Positions 45,263-59,000 of a DNA stretch of 64,000 nt are shown here, piece by piece. Source of the DNA: Telmatactis stephensoni. Taxonomy: Eukaryota > Cnidaria > Anthozoa > Actiniaria > Isophelliidae. Position 1 is the first letter of the stretch. Each line of letters starts with the position of its first letter. Under the pieces are notes generated by a model. The model had not been told where the DNA came from. It was given only the letters and a program-made list of their open reading frames with translations, and made no database searches. A program made the position numbers and the translations under genes. The DNA lies in the NCBI GenBank assembly GCA_029948255.1, contig JALIZF010001245.1, forward strand, positions 1 to 64,000, written 5' to 3'.

Positions 45263-47892
45263 CTAGACAGGAGTTTAAAAAACCCGCCTTCAGTTGAATG
45301 ACCCAGTTATACTATCCAAAGCCTCCATTTAAGGCGACTGGCTACCATAGAAATTGTAGCCTACTGCGTACATTCACGCGCAGGACGTCATAGCGCGCGG
45401 AGATTCTAGCAAATGGCCACTAACGCTGGAAAACAAAAGTTTGTTTCAAAATAGTCCTCAATGATTTTAACAAGCAAAAGCTTAGAAAAATACGCCAAAA
45501 TGTTTTCTTTTTAGGAAGAGAAAAAACAGCGACCGCGCGCTTGTTTTCGTCAACCAAATTTGAGCTCGCGCTGTCACATCATTTTCCAGATGGCCGCACT
45601 TCCAGAAGGCATTTTTTGGCCTTTTTAGCAACTTCATGGGCATGAAACAAGCTCATTTTGCACAAGACCATTTTTATTCGCTTAAGTGAAAACACGTGTA
45701 AAAATCTATGTGATATCAAATTGTGAAAAAAAGGTCACTATTCTAGCTTATGAAAAAGTGGATTTTTGATGAATAAGTTTGTTCGAACTTACGATAATTT
45801 TTGTTGAGACCTGACGAACAAATATTTCAAAGGAAGATATTTTTTCGCTGTCACATCAAAATTAGCCATAACATTACGAAGACTATGACATAATCTAATA
45901 TTTGTGCAATTGAAGTAGTGATAGAACTTTTATTTCGTCAACTGGACATTTCTTTTCTATTCACTTTCGGTTAAGCGATTTTCGGCTCAAATACTTAGAG
46001 ATTTGCATCCATTCAATACAGATTATCTCGAAAACACGCGCTTGACCCCAGTGTTTTCTTTTCGTTTTTGGATCACCATTAATTTCGCTCCAGAACATTG
46101 TGGTTTAAACCCCTTTTCATTATTTTTTCCAATAGTAACCAGACACCTTAAGTGCATAACTTCAGAACAAAGCAATATAAGACTACATGAACCAAGTATT
46201 AAAAAATATCACCAGAGGAAGCTAAGTACTTTCACAGTCAATTCAATTACAAACAAAAAACAAAACGCCTTGCACAGTTTCATAAGTTGGTGTTGTGCCA
46301 GCACCAGACTGCCTCTCTGCTCCGCGGCGCCTAGTACAATGCGGTACACAAAAGTTGCAACAAGCACTACTAACGATGAGGATGCCTCGCAGTAGCAACT
46401 CACTTGCATTGCTAGTTGATGCCATCCATTGGCCTCAGCTTGTTGAGACTCCTCTGCATGCCATCTGTCAGTTAAATTAGTGATTTCTTTAAGATTTCTA
46501 TTTTGTCTTTACTTGCCAAAGTTTGCTTTATTGTTGATGCCATGCAGCTGTAATCTTTGAATTAAACTTGTCTGGTTAAAAAAACCTTTTCACTAATAGG
46601 CTCACAAAAGGGTTTCAAATGTTTGACTGAGCATTTCATTTTTTACGAACCGGTGGCGTGCACCCGAAGAAAAAATGTCCTGTGGGTTTGTAAAATATGT
46701 ACAGGAACTGAAATTAAACTCATCACTTACTTTTCATCATCTAAAATCAGGAGAGTTGAAGTTTTTCCTCGACATTATCAAAATTCGTCAAGGTATAACA
46801 CAAGCCGATACGCACGTCAGAATGACCATTGAACGTACAACGAGTTCAAGCCATAAAAACAAGAAGAGATCTGTTGTCAACCTATATACACGTACTCTTT
46901 TGTTATGGCATACAATACAGTCCAGTTGTTTATTAACTTGTAGTTATGTGCATGGAAGCTAACGAATCTGAACACCTAATGAAAAACAAGAACGATTTTA
47001 CAGCCGAATGTCCTAGGGCTGAGGGTTCTTCTTGTTTCACTCTCAACTGAGCACGACGGCAATTGTACTTCGGAGCCAAGTTAGATATCACGTGATGTAT
47101 TGTTCTTGATCACTGCTGTTTCCACTGCATGGGATTTGCACAGTCTTTCAATAAAAGTTCGATTCAAACATGCAAGTCCCGTGCACGAAGCATCTTACTT
47201 GTCCTCAAAGATGTGTATACACATCTAGATCTATTCTGTTAGCGAAAATCTACAAAGCGCAATGAATACTAAATGTGCGTATAAATCAGTAAAAAGCCAA
47301 AGAAAATATAGCACGTTTCATTTCCTACTGATCTTTGTTTTGTCTTAAAACTGACAGCAAAGATAATTTTTTGGACGATTTCCAATGCCAGTTTCGAAGT
47401 GACCCTGTATATCATTCAAGCGTATGATTACCTTTAAAATGTACCGAGTTCTGTTTTTCAAATGGGTTTCAAATTGGTTTGTTGCGAACAAAAAGACCTC
47501 ATAGTTGTAAAATGAATCACGCAATAACTGAAAAATGCTTCTCAAAATTTCCCCTGTACTTTCTCAAAATCCGTTACAACACGATAAACGGCTGATACAC
47601 AAGTCAGTATTTCGTATGAACGCAAGGTGACTGGGTTTTGCCTTTTTTGCCGCAAAAAAAAAGAAAACCTTTCTCTATCGCAAGCCTCATGCAGATTGCA
47701 CAGTAATAATATCAATTCAATTTGGCAACAGTCGTGTTGTTTATTGAATCGTAACAGTTCTACTAATGGAAGCTCATAATATAAATTCAAAGAATGGAAA
47801 AATCCGAATGTCCTTCGGCTGAATGTGCCGACCTGTCTTGTTTCAACCCATCCACATAGATAAGTTTCTCTATCAACTTTTCCTGTAAGGAA
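45263..47892. other. Gene-free stretch
   Basis: Searched for upstream sacsin exons (the segment before ELIQNAEDAGA) and found none. ORFs up to 130 codons lack motifs. Confidence 0.35.
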
Positions 47893-48390
47893 TTATACTG
47901 TTCCACCAACTTGAATAACGTGCAAGACTTTTGTAATATCAAAGTTAGGACATTTTTCATCCAGTAATTCGTTGAACCGTTCCGCAAGCCTACTTCTCGA
48001 CAGATAGTCTTGTGAGTCAGGCTCATAGTATATTCTACAGTTCTCAAATATTTGGTTCATATCTGTGACAAATTCCCTGACGCATCGATATTGATATGAA
48101 AACATCTTCTCATTGATAATGTGTAGGCACATTGGACTGATGATTTTTTCATAGTATTCTAGACACTTCTTTTTGTCAAGTAGACGCACAAATGGCCAAC
48201 TATCGTTATCTGCCCAAAGTGATTTCAAGATAGCATCACATTTACTCATTTCCTGACTAAGTGCTCCACCCCTTCTACCACGTGACTTTACCGTGATGGT
48301 ACTTGTTCTCTCCCGAGTGCATACTCGATCGGGAATCCGTTCCAACTTTTCAGTTGGTGATTTGAGCTTTCTTCCTCTTTTACTTTTTAC
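47893..48390 (-). pseudogene. Isolated bromodomain (ACF1/BAZ-like) exon
   Basis: Minus-strand frame beginning about 48390 (KRGRKLKSPTEKLERIP) and stopping at 47893. It contains a bromodomain: SWPFVRLLDKK (WPF shelf), YYEKIISPMCLHIINEKM (ZA/BC region with the PM(D)L signature), VREFVTDMNQIFENCRIYY. The Asn that normally contacts acetyl-lysine (in xYN) is replaced: the sequence reads RIYYEPDS. No proper start codon and no clean splice acceptor. Either an orphan exon or a pseudogene; resemblance to ACF1/BAZ1A C-termini is a guess from DSWPF and SKCDAIL. Confidence 0.6.
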
Positions 48391-49609
48391 TTTATTTTCA
48401 TATTTTTCATTTGCGTAAACTTAATTTTTCTCCCTCGGCTTATTGAAGGACGTTGACACCATACTCATTAATCAATCTCCTTTTAAAGCATCTTTTTTGT
48501 TTGTTTGTTTTCTTGTTTGTTTATTTGACACGTCTTTCTAACTATGGTTTGTTTGACACGTGTTATCGTCGCGCGTATTTAAAAATTTCGCCTTTCAGAG
48601 AATATATACAGACTCAGTAATGTACCGCTGATATTTTTGACGCCTACCTGTGAGAGAGAGGCAATACTGAGTCTGTGTACATTGCTTCCGCTTCTGTTTC
48701 TGTAAAAAAATATCCAGGCCTTAGAGAGAGTGGTTAGATAGAACAACATATGTAGTACTGTCTAATTCTGATTGGGAATGGCTGTCTATCTTAAAAAGGT
48801 GTTGCATTGAGGGCATCCATTCTTTTTATGACCAAGAAAAACTGTTGCAACTGGTCAGACAATAGATGTGGAAGACAATCTGAAGCACCAAGGATTGTAG
48901 CAAGTAACATGTACCCTCTATTATAGATGAAAAGTATTCTTAAAAGCTCACTGGTTAATAACCTATAGAAACTATATTATAAGATGAAAATCTGGCTTTG
49001 TAAACAGGTCGATTCGTGATCAAAACAATCGATTTCGCGTCCGTGTTCATGTACTACAAAAGGGTAAGCAAATATGTGGATGGAACTGACCTACCGCCAT
49101 ATGAATCGAATTGACCGATGATGGAGCGAATTGACCTAGATCAAAATTGCTTTGGATCGAAATGATGGTAATTTAAATACATGGGACGAATCCGTAAAAT
49201 CCATGGACGAGTTTGTGTAGGCGAAACGATCCGTGTGCGAGTAAACCCCTGTAAACCCCTGCGATGACTGCAACTTTAATAACAATTTCTGTACGTCTAA
49301 TGTTCAAATAATTATTACACTAGGATATAAAAGTGCTCCATCATTTCCTGCCGACATGCTCAACTACATCTACTGCATTTTGTACTCAACACGAAACAAG
49401 ACTTATAGTAACCAATCATGAATACCCATGCACATGCATACATCTTATATAGACAAGCCAGCATACTTCCAATGCAATAGAACAGCTTTTGTATGACTGA
49501 AAACGTTGCAGTCACAACATGACACAATCATGGCCGGAACCGCAACGATTTTTATAGATATCACGGCACTAACATGGTCAAAGCACAGTGCAGTGCAGTC
49601 TTAAAAGTA
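48391..49609. other. Gene-free stretch
   Basis: No motif-bearing ORF. A short inverted pair CAGACTCAGTA / TACTGAGTCTG surrounds about 48610-48680. Confidence 0.35.
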
Positions 49610-50310
49610 CTCGAGTATATTAAGGCCTGGGTCAATCACTAATTGTATAAATTTTGGATAAAAAAATATTTTGAAGACAAAGAACATCTAAATGAACGTT
49701 TTTCTTCTATAAGTTACTAAACTCGACGTCCTTAAATTTTTGAGGGTACTTTTAAGATGTCACGTGACCTGATGACGTCACAGTGATGAAATATTGTATT
49801 GTAAACTTCAAAGCAAAATGCGGTCGTGGGTATAACCCCAGTCTTGAAAGTAACCATGCTTAAATATGAGCCTTAATGTGCTTCCAAACAAACAACCTGG
49901 AAAACCTGACTACAGTTTTTCTTTAGTGAGATAAAGCCCAAAACAGGTCACGTGACTTTTACATATTTCTTTTAAAAATGGAAAAACTCAACAATGTAAA
50001 GTGGATGACAAGTTTTTCGGGCTGTATGTTGTGAAGCACATCCAGGCTCACAGTTAAGCATGGTTACTTTGAACTCTTTAGTAATACCCGCGACCGCATT
50101 TTGCTTTGAAGTTTACAACACAATATTTGATCACTGTGACGTCATCAGGTCACGTGACATCATAAACGTACCCTCAAAAAATTAAGGACGTCGAGTTTAG
50201 TAACTTATCGAGGAAAAAAGTTGATTTAGATGTTCTATGTCTTCAAAATAATTTTTATCCGAATTTTAAGTAATTAACGATTGACCCAGGCCTTAATATA
50301 CTCGAGTACA
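49610..50310. mobile_element. Foldback MITE, about 700 bp
   Basis: Arms of about 260 bp start GTACTCGAGTATATTAAGGC and CTGGGTCAAT and end with the inverse at about 50309. Each arm carries GTCACGTGACCTGATGACGTCAC-like sequence (E-box next to a CRE; quoted as GTCACGTGAC and TGACGTCA). No ORF. Confidence 0.8.
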
Positions 50311-50487
50311 GCATCTTACATATACAACAAAAAGCAAACAGTACATATGTAGCTTGAAGCCCCTATGATGCAATTTTATTTATTTCGAAAATTCTTCTTA
50401 TAACAGACTAATTTAAGTGACAACAATTTTATTTTATCTAACATTGACTCCATTTCTTATGATATAACCCAAATTGCAAATTGGATA

Positions 50488-50751
50488 ATGTCGAAGGAGG
50501 CATTTGAACTCATTAACTCATGTGGTAATTGCAATTCAAAATTCAAGGATTTACGTACAAAGAAGAAGCTTATTGTTTTCGTGATTTACGACTTCGATTC
50601 GGATATTGCTTGTGGCTTACTTGCAACTAAACTGGTTGGGAAACCATTCATAACTCAATGTTTCTACTTTTCACATGTTGTTGACATTCATTCGAAGCTG
50701 TCTATTGACAATAAAACTATACGTAGCCAATGTTGGACAAACTGTGAATGA
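50488..50751 (+). CDS. Unrecognised 87-codon ORF
   Basis: ATG 50488 to 50751. Begins MSKEAFELINSCGNCNSKF, with a CxxC, then a hydrophobic VIYDFDSDIACGLLATKLVG. A donor-like GGTAAGT follows the stop. It lies 260 bp upstream of a Helitron fragment, so it may be transposon-derived. Not recognised and quite possibly chance. Confidence 0.2.
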   Translation: MSKEAFELINSCGNCNSKFKDLRTKKKLIVFVIYDFDSDIACGLLATKLVGKPFITQCFYFSHVVDIHSKLSIDNKTIRSQCWTNCE

Positions 50752-51009
50752 ATGGTAAGTGAAGTTGTTGAAATTATAATGGGCTATAACATACATGTTA
50801 ACATGCTAAATTTAGATTTTCCAGAGACAACCGAAGATGTTGTACGATGAAATTGGGCGTGCATCAACAGGTTTTGGTCTCTCAGTCGACATCATTTTCC
50901 AAACTACGTGTACTTCAACGTTCTTGCGGCATTTACTCCAAAAATCTGTAGCCTTTTTCTTGTTATTTTGCTATTTTTTACGAAGTCTAGACTGATTATG
51001 ATCCTTGAA

Positions 51010-51425
51010 CATTGCCTATCATACGAAAAATATTTTTTGCTGCAATTAATATTGACAAGACAACAATAAATACTGCGTTAGCGATACCTAAAGAAACTGG
51101 CGACAATCTGCTAGCAATGTCGAACGCGAAGAAAACACACACAAGAATGTCATTAAGTCAACTACAATTGATTATAATAGATGAAATATCAATGGTTGAT
51201 AATACCACATTGCTTCACATTCATCAGAAACTGAAAGAAATCTTTGGAACCGCAAATGATCAGTTGTTTGCAGGCATAAGTATGACTGTTGTTGGCGACA
51301 TGTATCAACTATCACCAATACGCAAGAAACCGGTTTTTGTTGACTTCAAAAATGGCGTGTTCAATTTATGTCATCCATGGCACCTATTTACTACGATAGA
51401 AGTTACATCCTACATCCACACATAA
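51010..51425 (+). pseudogene. Helitron helicase fragment
   Basis: About 125 codons matching residues of the helicase of the large Helentron on the opposite strand (57600-57970): INTALAIPKETGDN, LIIIDEISMV (Walker B), FAGISMTVVGDMYQL, KKPVFVDFKNGVFNL. Walker A and all other domains are missing. About 85% identical by eye, so from a sister copy. Confidence 0.85.
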
Positions 51426-53039
51426 CAAGCGGATAACCTCGAAAATCGTTGTTTGAAAAAATTTTCCACCCAAAATCGTTGCATCGCGACCGGCAAATCA
51501 CAAATCTTGTTTTGATGTTAGGTTTTTCTAAACCGTCAATCAGTTTGGAGTGGGACCTTCTTTCAAATCAACCAATCGTCGATCACATCAGGGAAGGTCA
51601 ACACGTACTACATGCGTCTTGTGACCCCCATTTCATGACCCTATACACATCTGAGAACCCCTTGGCCATAGCCCCTTGAGCCACGAGCCATGTCACCTCA
51701 TGTCAAGTTGTGCCGTCACATAACACGCGACCTGCGCACCGAAATAAGCATTTGTTTTTGAGTATAGGAGTAAATATGAATACTACGGAAACCATATTTT
51801 GTGGGACGGATAGGACTTGTCTCATAAGACATATGATCACGTCACGATGTAACGTCACACAACAGGTGACATCAACTCTTAACTTGTCACACCCACCCCA
51901 AGTATACCCACCACTATCCTTGCCCACTACCCACCTACCTACCCTAAGTGTACACCTACCTATAATCACTTACACCCATGACCATATTACCCTCACAGGC
52001 CTACACACAGACCTACCACCTAATAACAAACACCCGTTCCTTCCCCTAATATTGTAACATTGCCACACACAAGCAACCCAACTCACGCAATCCCGTAGCA
52101 TCCTCAACCATCCCGCAATCGCGCGCGCCACGCCCCCTCTCACGTTACATCCCCAGCTATCCGTCCATCTGCAAACCACTACATTCCTTTCCTCAACGCA
52201 CCACATCCTTTACCCACACACCCCGCCCCCCCTCCATCTATATCTTCTTTACACCAGTTTCCCCTCCTCTATTTTTAATCTTCTATTCATTTCTTCATTT
52301 TTATTTGTTCAGTCCTTTTTCATTACGTTTTATAATTTTCATATTTTACTGATTTCTTCATGTTCTCGTATCTCACTGTTTGAGCTTATCCCTTTTTCCT
52401 CTCTTCTTTTCAAAACATTGTCCGCCGCGTCTTTTTCTTTTATCTCCCCTTTTGTACCCCTTTATTGCGTTTATGTATATTTTGGCGTATTTACTTTTCT
52501 TGCCCGTTCTTATTCTACCTTTTTACCAATTTTTTAATACTTTTATTGCATACCCTATATACACTATATACACACATGATCTTTTGCACATAACCAAATG
52601 TCGTATTGAATTCCATCTCTTATATATACACAATTGATTCAATTCGCACAAGGAAAGTGTAGTATACTAAGGATCCCTACACCCCCCCCTACCACGTCCT
52701 CGCAAAGACACTTCCGCATAGCTACATCTACTACACCACAATACCTCTCCAATGGGTTAGGGTTAAGGTTAAGGTTAACACATGTTACAACCTCTTCCGC
52801 CTCTCTATTTAGACAGAGTCATAGTGTGATGGGGTTGTAATTTTAGCTCATACCAAAATTTTTGCTGTAGTGTCAGCTCTTACGTAAAATATTGCTGATA
52901 TTGATATGATAGTAAAATGTGGGAATAGAGTGTCCTCTTTCACAATATACACAAAGAACACTTTGTCGTGACTATATGAATGATCTATGAGAGACAGTCG
53001 CCCTTCACAATAATTCTACACACGGACACTTTGTCATGA
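51426..53039. other. C- and T-rich low-complexity DNA, no gene
   Basis: From about 51880 to 52250 the plus strand is strongly C-rich (CACCCACC, CCTACCTACC); 52260-52560 is T-rich with short C clusters. At 52752-52780 a short GGGTTAGGGTTAAGGTTAAG run resembles telomere repeat. No motif-bearing ORF. Confidence 0.5.
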
Positions 53040-53130
53040 GTATGAATAGTTTATGATAGATTGTATATGCACGCAATTCGGCCCTTAGGCTGCGAGTTGT
53101 ATTTTCAATAAACACACATATCTATCTATC
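53040..53130 (+). repeat. Non-LTR retrotransposon 3' tail with (ATCT)n
   Basis: CGGCCCTTAGGCTGCGAG, TTGTATTTTCAATAAACAC, then (ATCT)n to about 53130. Typical of a LINE 3' end; no coding part left. Confidence 0.5.
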
Positions 53131-53176
53131 TATCATTTACGTGAAAAACAATTTTCATCCTAACATAACTATTCTA

Positions 53177-53715
53177 AACTAATTTCTCGTTCTGAATCCG
53201 AACAAGACAGTCACCAAGACGTATTTTGCAATTTTATGGTGTAAATCACCTATTTTGCAAATTGCTATAGTCTGATCCGCTCACTGACTACCGACTTTTT
53301 CATTTAATTGCAAAAGTTCCAAAACTTAAAAACAATTACGATAGCTGGAAAGAGCATAGAAAAACCAGTGAAACTCTGAAGTTCGAAGGATATAACTTGA
53401 AAACTCAAGGAGATACGAACTTTTGGTATCTTTTGGATAACTCATAAATGTTTTCATACCCAATTTCCATCATTGAAAATTCGTATCTCCTTCAATTTTC
53501 AACTTATATCCTTCAAACTTCACAGTTTTACTTATTTTTATTATGTTTTTCCAGCTATGATAAATGTTTTTAAATTTCGGAACTTTTAGAATTATATGAA
53601 AAGCCGTTAGTTTGAAATGACTGTTGCAATGCGCTAAATACGTCACTTCCATAATAATATTGCAGAATACGTCTTGGTAACTGTCATATTCGGATTTGAT
53701 ATGAGAAATTAGCTT
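53177..53715. mobile_element. Foldback MITE, about 540 bp
   Basis: Near-full-length inverted arms: outer CTAATTTCTCGTTCTGAATC with AAGACAGTCACCAAGACGTA at the left and the inverse at 53655-53715; inner arms around AGGAGATACGAA (53408) and TTCGTATCTCCT (53480). Spacer about 20 bp. No ORF. Confidence 0.75.
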
Positions 53716-55112
53716 ACGATACTCATGTTACCAGTCCCTACCCCAAAATGACTCCTGTTATCTCTCATTTTTCGAAAATGCGCCTTATCTAGACAACTAA
53801 CAACAATGAAAGTAGAAACAGAATGAATGGAAACATTTTAGATTCTTATCGTTCCGTCTTTCCTTGTATCATTCACGTATGTTAACATGCAATCCAGAAC
53901 ATACCAATCACAAACGAGCTGAAGCGTAAACCGATTTACTGCCTCACGTGACCGCTGTATCTCGTCTTATCTCACTACGTAAAGCAGCGCTATTAACACT
54001 CAACTAACGCTTCAGTCTCTACTTCCATTCAACCGTTTCCACTGGAACGTACGGATCTTTGCCTTTTACTTACACTCAATTATACTCTACACTACAAATT
54101 TCTGTCGTTTCCCCTATATTCCCAATATATACTAAATCAACAACACAGACATTATTCTGGTACACTGGAGCTGACTGCTGGCATGCGATTAGAGCCGGCC
54201 GCCGATGGACCGGTACATAACCCCGCTGTTAACAACATGAGCAAGCTCGTTTTATTAATCATCTCTTATGAATTGCTTACAGTGAGTAGTTTTGGCCTAG
54301 CAACTCGCCCTACTGCCCGCCAGGAAAAACCCCCTTTTTAGGAGGAAACCTGGTCCCTCCCGAAGTGCAGTTGTAGGCGGCAAAAACCTTGAGGGAGTAA
54401 GGTTCTAATTATAAATATAAAAGCATACACCAAAAATGTGAAAGCTGCCAGCTCGCACGAGTCAGTCTAGATCGAAATTCCCTCCAGTAAAAGCCCGCCG
54501 TTCACCCTTAACTTACGTAATCAGGTACCGTGGTAACCTGCCATTTTTGGAAAACCGTGGAAATAATAGTATGCTGCTATTCTTCGAAACGCAGCAGACG
54601 ACGATTTTTATACATGGAACAAAGAAATAACCAATTTACGTTTCGACATTTCGTTTCAAGATCTTTCCAATATACCTCATGAAGACCCAAGAGGTATTGT
54701 CCTTTCGATGTTCTAACCGAAATTATAGTTCCAGTTCTTTACACGCTCAAAGCATTTCGGCAAAGATATTCTCTTTTTCATAGTTCATTCCATGTCATTT
54801 ATAATACATGCATTAACGATCCATTGTCCCGTAAATATCCTCTTCTGGATTACACCATTTCTTCTTTAACAGCCACAAACTATTCAACTGGCCAGATTTT
54901 GCTCTTCCTTAATACATTTCACGTTGCTCATAAAGAATCGATTCTCCAACCATCGAGATACTATCGTCCTTTACACATGCTATCCCCATTCATCTTACAA
55001 ATCGTTTTTAAGACCGATGTGATTAAGGCCACCAAATTGTTCATTAGCTATTGTCCTTCAGATTGTTTCTAATACGTTCTAAATATCTTCAGGAACCACT
55101 GTTCTTTGAACT
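53716..55112. other. Gene-free stretch
   Basis: Nothing recognised. ORFs under 85 codons. Confidence 0.35.
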
Positions 55113-55530
55113 TATACCATTCTTTATTGTTAGCCTTCATAATACAAGTATCCACAATCCATTATCCTTTGGATATCACACCGGTAAATCATTCTTGCAA
55201 ATTTTGGTGAGGCCTTCACAAGTATCTACCATGTGTAACTATAAACGTAAACATATCCAGGTAATCAGTATAATTCTTATAAATTATGCATATTATCATA
55301 AATTCTGTATACAAAACTATCTCATACCATTCTCTATTGTTGGCCTTTATGATACAAGTATCCACAATCTGTTACCCCTTGAATATCACACCGGTAAATC
55401 ATTTTTGTACATTTTGGTGAGACCCTCAAAAGTATCTACCATGTGTAACTATAAACGTAAACATATCCAGGTAATCAGTATTATTCTTACAAATAATGTA
55501 TATTATTAAAAAGTATGTATACAAAACAAT
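55113..55530. repeat. 211-bp tandem duplication
   Basis: Two copies starting ATACCATTCT(T/C)TATTGTT at 55113 and 55324, each with TCACACCGGTAAATCATT and GTAACTATAAACGTAAACAT, and the start of a third near 55515. About 90% identical. Confidence 0.75.
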
Positions 55531-56055
55531 CTTTTGAACTTACCTGATGTCCTCTAACGAACTGTACATTCTGGCGATTTGTAGAAATTCAATACAGCGT
55601 TCAATACTTCATTAACGCTGCACCTAAAAAACGTTTGTGCTAATAATACGACATTAACAAAATACCTAGATAGCTCAATTATTAATTAAACTAACAAATA
55701 CGTAAATAAGTAAGTAGATAAAGAAATGCGTCTATAACTTAATCAATAAATAGATAAATACATAAACAGATCTTTGCAGAAATATATACATCAATAGATC
55801 AATAGACAAGTCCATAAATATGTCCACAAATATATCAACAGATAATTCACTATATAAATAGACCAATATATAATACAACACATATTACCAACGGGTATCG
55901 ACTTGTAAACTTTTCGGTCTTCTATTTCCTCTACTACAACCTACCTAATAGAAACAACCCTTCGCCCAATTCTATATCAAATATCGTTCCAATCAATATC
56001 CAACGACATTGTAACAAGGGCTATATAAGACTCATACCAAACTACACCAGTTCCT
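55531..56055. other. AT-rich 3' flank of the Helentron
   Basis: A degenerate (ATAGATAAATA)-like stretch (about 55670-55880) and unique sequence. The element's 3' terminus, expected here as a short hairpin, was not identified. Confidence 0.35.
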
Positions 56056-59000
56056 TCACCTGAATGAGAGTGAAAATTTCACGGCATCATGATCAGAATA
56101 ATAAATACTTACGATTCTCTTTTCAACAATATCACATCTGGATTTTACATACACAAGATCCAAGGTGCTCCCAGCCGAAACAAATGTTGGACTTTCAACG
56201 ACTTGGTAGTAATCTAAGGAATTCATTAAAGATTCCAATCTTATGATGCAATGCGGCTTTCGTGAAAATAATCTATATTGAAATCTCCCATTACAACATC
56301 AACAGCACTGTGACTGCAGCCAAGAATACCTCTAAGGTGTTCAACATACTGCACAATATTGACGTTATTTTTCCGGTAAACAAGCAGTACTGTACAATGT
56401 CCTCGCCCACCATTATTGGCAATTACGAACTTTAAGCCATTCACCTCTTCAAAGTATTGGTAATCTGTTATTTTCACTGTATTTTTCGTACATACTGCTA
56501 AACTCAAGAATCTGTCGGTAGCATGATCTTGTCTATACAGTGTGAACGGACATAAATGCTTCTTGATGTCGGCGCAGTTCATACCACTTAGAAGCTGTGT
56601 TTCTGTGAAGGCTATAACGTCGCTGTCCATGACATTTGAGTCATACTTAATATCTATGGCATGTTTATTTAAAGATCTAACATTCAACAAACAGACCGTC
56701 AACGACAATCGCTCTTCCAAAGCGTCACCCCCTTTCTTTACCAACGAAGATACGTGCCTTAACCTTTCATATTCTTCATGTACTCTAGGATCTGTTCTGA
56801 CATGTTTGCTTTGCAATGTCCCCAAAATATGGATACCACTTAAAGAAGTTGCTCTACTCAAGGCAACATATACTTGACCATAGTTAAACGATCTTTGCTT
56901 TACCAACTCAAAGCTAATTACCACATTTGGAAGCGATAAACCTTGTACTTTATGTATACTCACAGCATATGCTAACGTCAAAGGAAACTGCGTTCTCTGT
57001 ATTTCAGGTGAAGACGCCTTGTTTGGTCGCGTTTTAATTTTGGCCAGTATGGGTCGTATCGGCACAACTCTATTTTCTCTCACATAAACATTGTCACTCT
57101 TTTGTATCAATGTGTTACCAGCTCTTTCATCATCAAATTTGATATAAATGAAAACCGGTTTTTGGCTTATATGATTCACCTCTATCTTGGCTACTGTTCC
57201 TATTTGACCATTAATCAATCTGTCAGCAATATCAATATTAGACGTTAACATAACTCTAGCAGATTCCTTAAGACATACATCTCCTCCGAGGCCACCTGTC
57301 TCAGATCGTGGTCTAGCTAAGACTTTATTGATATCCTGTTGTGAGACATTAGGAGGATATTGATCTATTGCTCTTAAGTGAAACAATTCTGCACCTATTT
57401 GTTGCAATCTCCTTTCATTATGTTGATTAACAAGGTTATTTTCAGCCCAGATATGAAGAACATCTGAAGGATAGTTACCATGTGATCGATCTATTGCTCT
57501 CGATTGAATACACTTTATATCGTCTTCCGTTTGACTCCCTGTGCGGAATCTATTTAGTAACTCAGCAAACCGTTGATCATCCTTCTGTCTCATAATATCG
57601 ACAAGTTCTATCATAGTAAATAGACGCCATGGATGATACAAATTCAACACGCCATTCTTGAAGTCAGCAAAAACCGGTTTCTTACGTATTGGTGGCAGTT
57701 GATACATGTCACCAACAACAATCATACTTATGCCTGCAAACAACTGACCATTTGTTGTTCCAAAGATTTCTTTCAGTCTCTGGTGAATGTGAAGTAATGT
57801 CGTATTACCAACCATTGATATTTCATCTATTATAATCAACTGTAGCCGACTTAATGACATTCGCATGTGTGTTTTCTTCTCGTCCGACATTGCAGGTACA
57901 TTATCACCAGTTTCTTTAGGTATAGCCAGCGCAGTATTTATTGTTGTCCCATCAATATTAATTGCAGCAACACCTGTAGGGGCCATTAACAAAACTGTTG
58001 GCAATTCAGGGTTTACTGGAGGACATCTGAAAGTCTTTGTAACAGTATGATATATTGTCTTAATCAAATGACTTTTTCCAGTACCTGCCCCACCAGTTAC
58101 AAAAAGATAGATACCTTTCACATCTTGAGGTCTTAAACTATTCATGTTTTTCATTTTACTTCTACACCATGTAAGAACACTGTCATACACATAACGCTGT
58201 CTTTTGTTTAGTGATCTGACATGTTCACGTAGGTCATCATCGGAAATTTCTAAAGGCTGTCTGAACGATGTTATTCCAATGTTTGAGTGCTGATTAATTA
58301 CAGGCCTCATGCCACATAAATCACCAGGCAACTGTTCATTAAATGACCCTTCTGGTGCTAACTCGTCTTGCATCTCTGATTGCACATCTGCATTCTCTTG
58401 GTCATTCAAAACATCATATGAATGAAAGTGATGGTCTGGATTATTTCTAAGGAATTCAAGTGCTTCTGTTAAGGCATCACCATCAGGTTCAAAGTTTTTC
58501 CTATTCCGTTCTACTACAGTTTGTACTCCCGAATCATAGAATTTTGACGCATATGTTTGATTGCTACCTAGAAGATCTCCTTCAACTCTCCATGGATAAT
58601 ATAACATAAGCAGGTGATGGAAATACAGTTCAGGTTCTTTTGTTTTGTTTGGCTTGTGATATCTTATAACAGCTTTTACCCTCCTTCGCTGCATAATTTC
58701 CTTGGCGACACCCATAAGTTTGATTCTTTGTGGAAGCAATGACACGTCACCATCGGCTAAAGTATGTTGTAATTCAATCGCGTCATCTTTTAAAACTTCT
58801 GGCTGGGCATCAGCCGTCTCATAACATTCCCTTCTATACACCTTGTAATAATATGCAGCAAACTCGGCAAGACATAAATTATCTACTACCGGGATAGCTC
58901 GCGGTCTGATACTATACCTTTCAATGATATTAGACTTATACACATCTGTACTATCATCATCTAGATCTTGTAGTTCATCGTGTGACTTTGCAACCCGTAC

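Noticed and set aside
52752..52780. GGGTTAGGGTTAAGGTTAAG as a telomere or fusion point
   Set aside because: Only about four degenerate units; too short to claim a telomeric origin.
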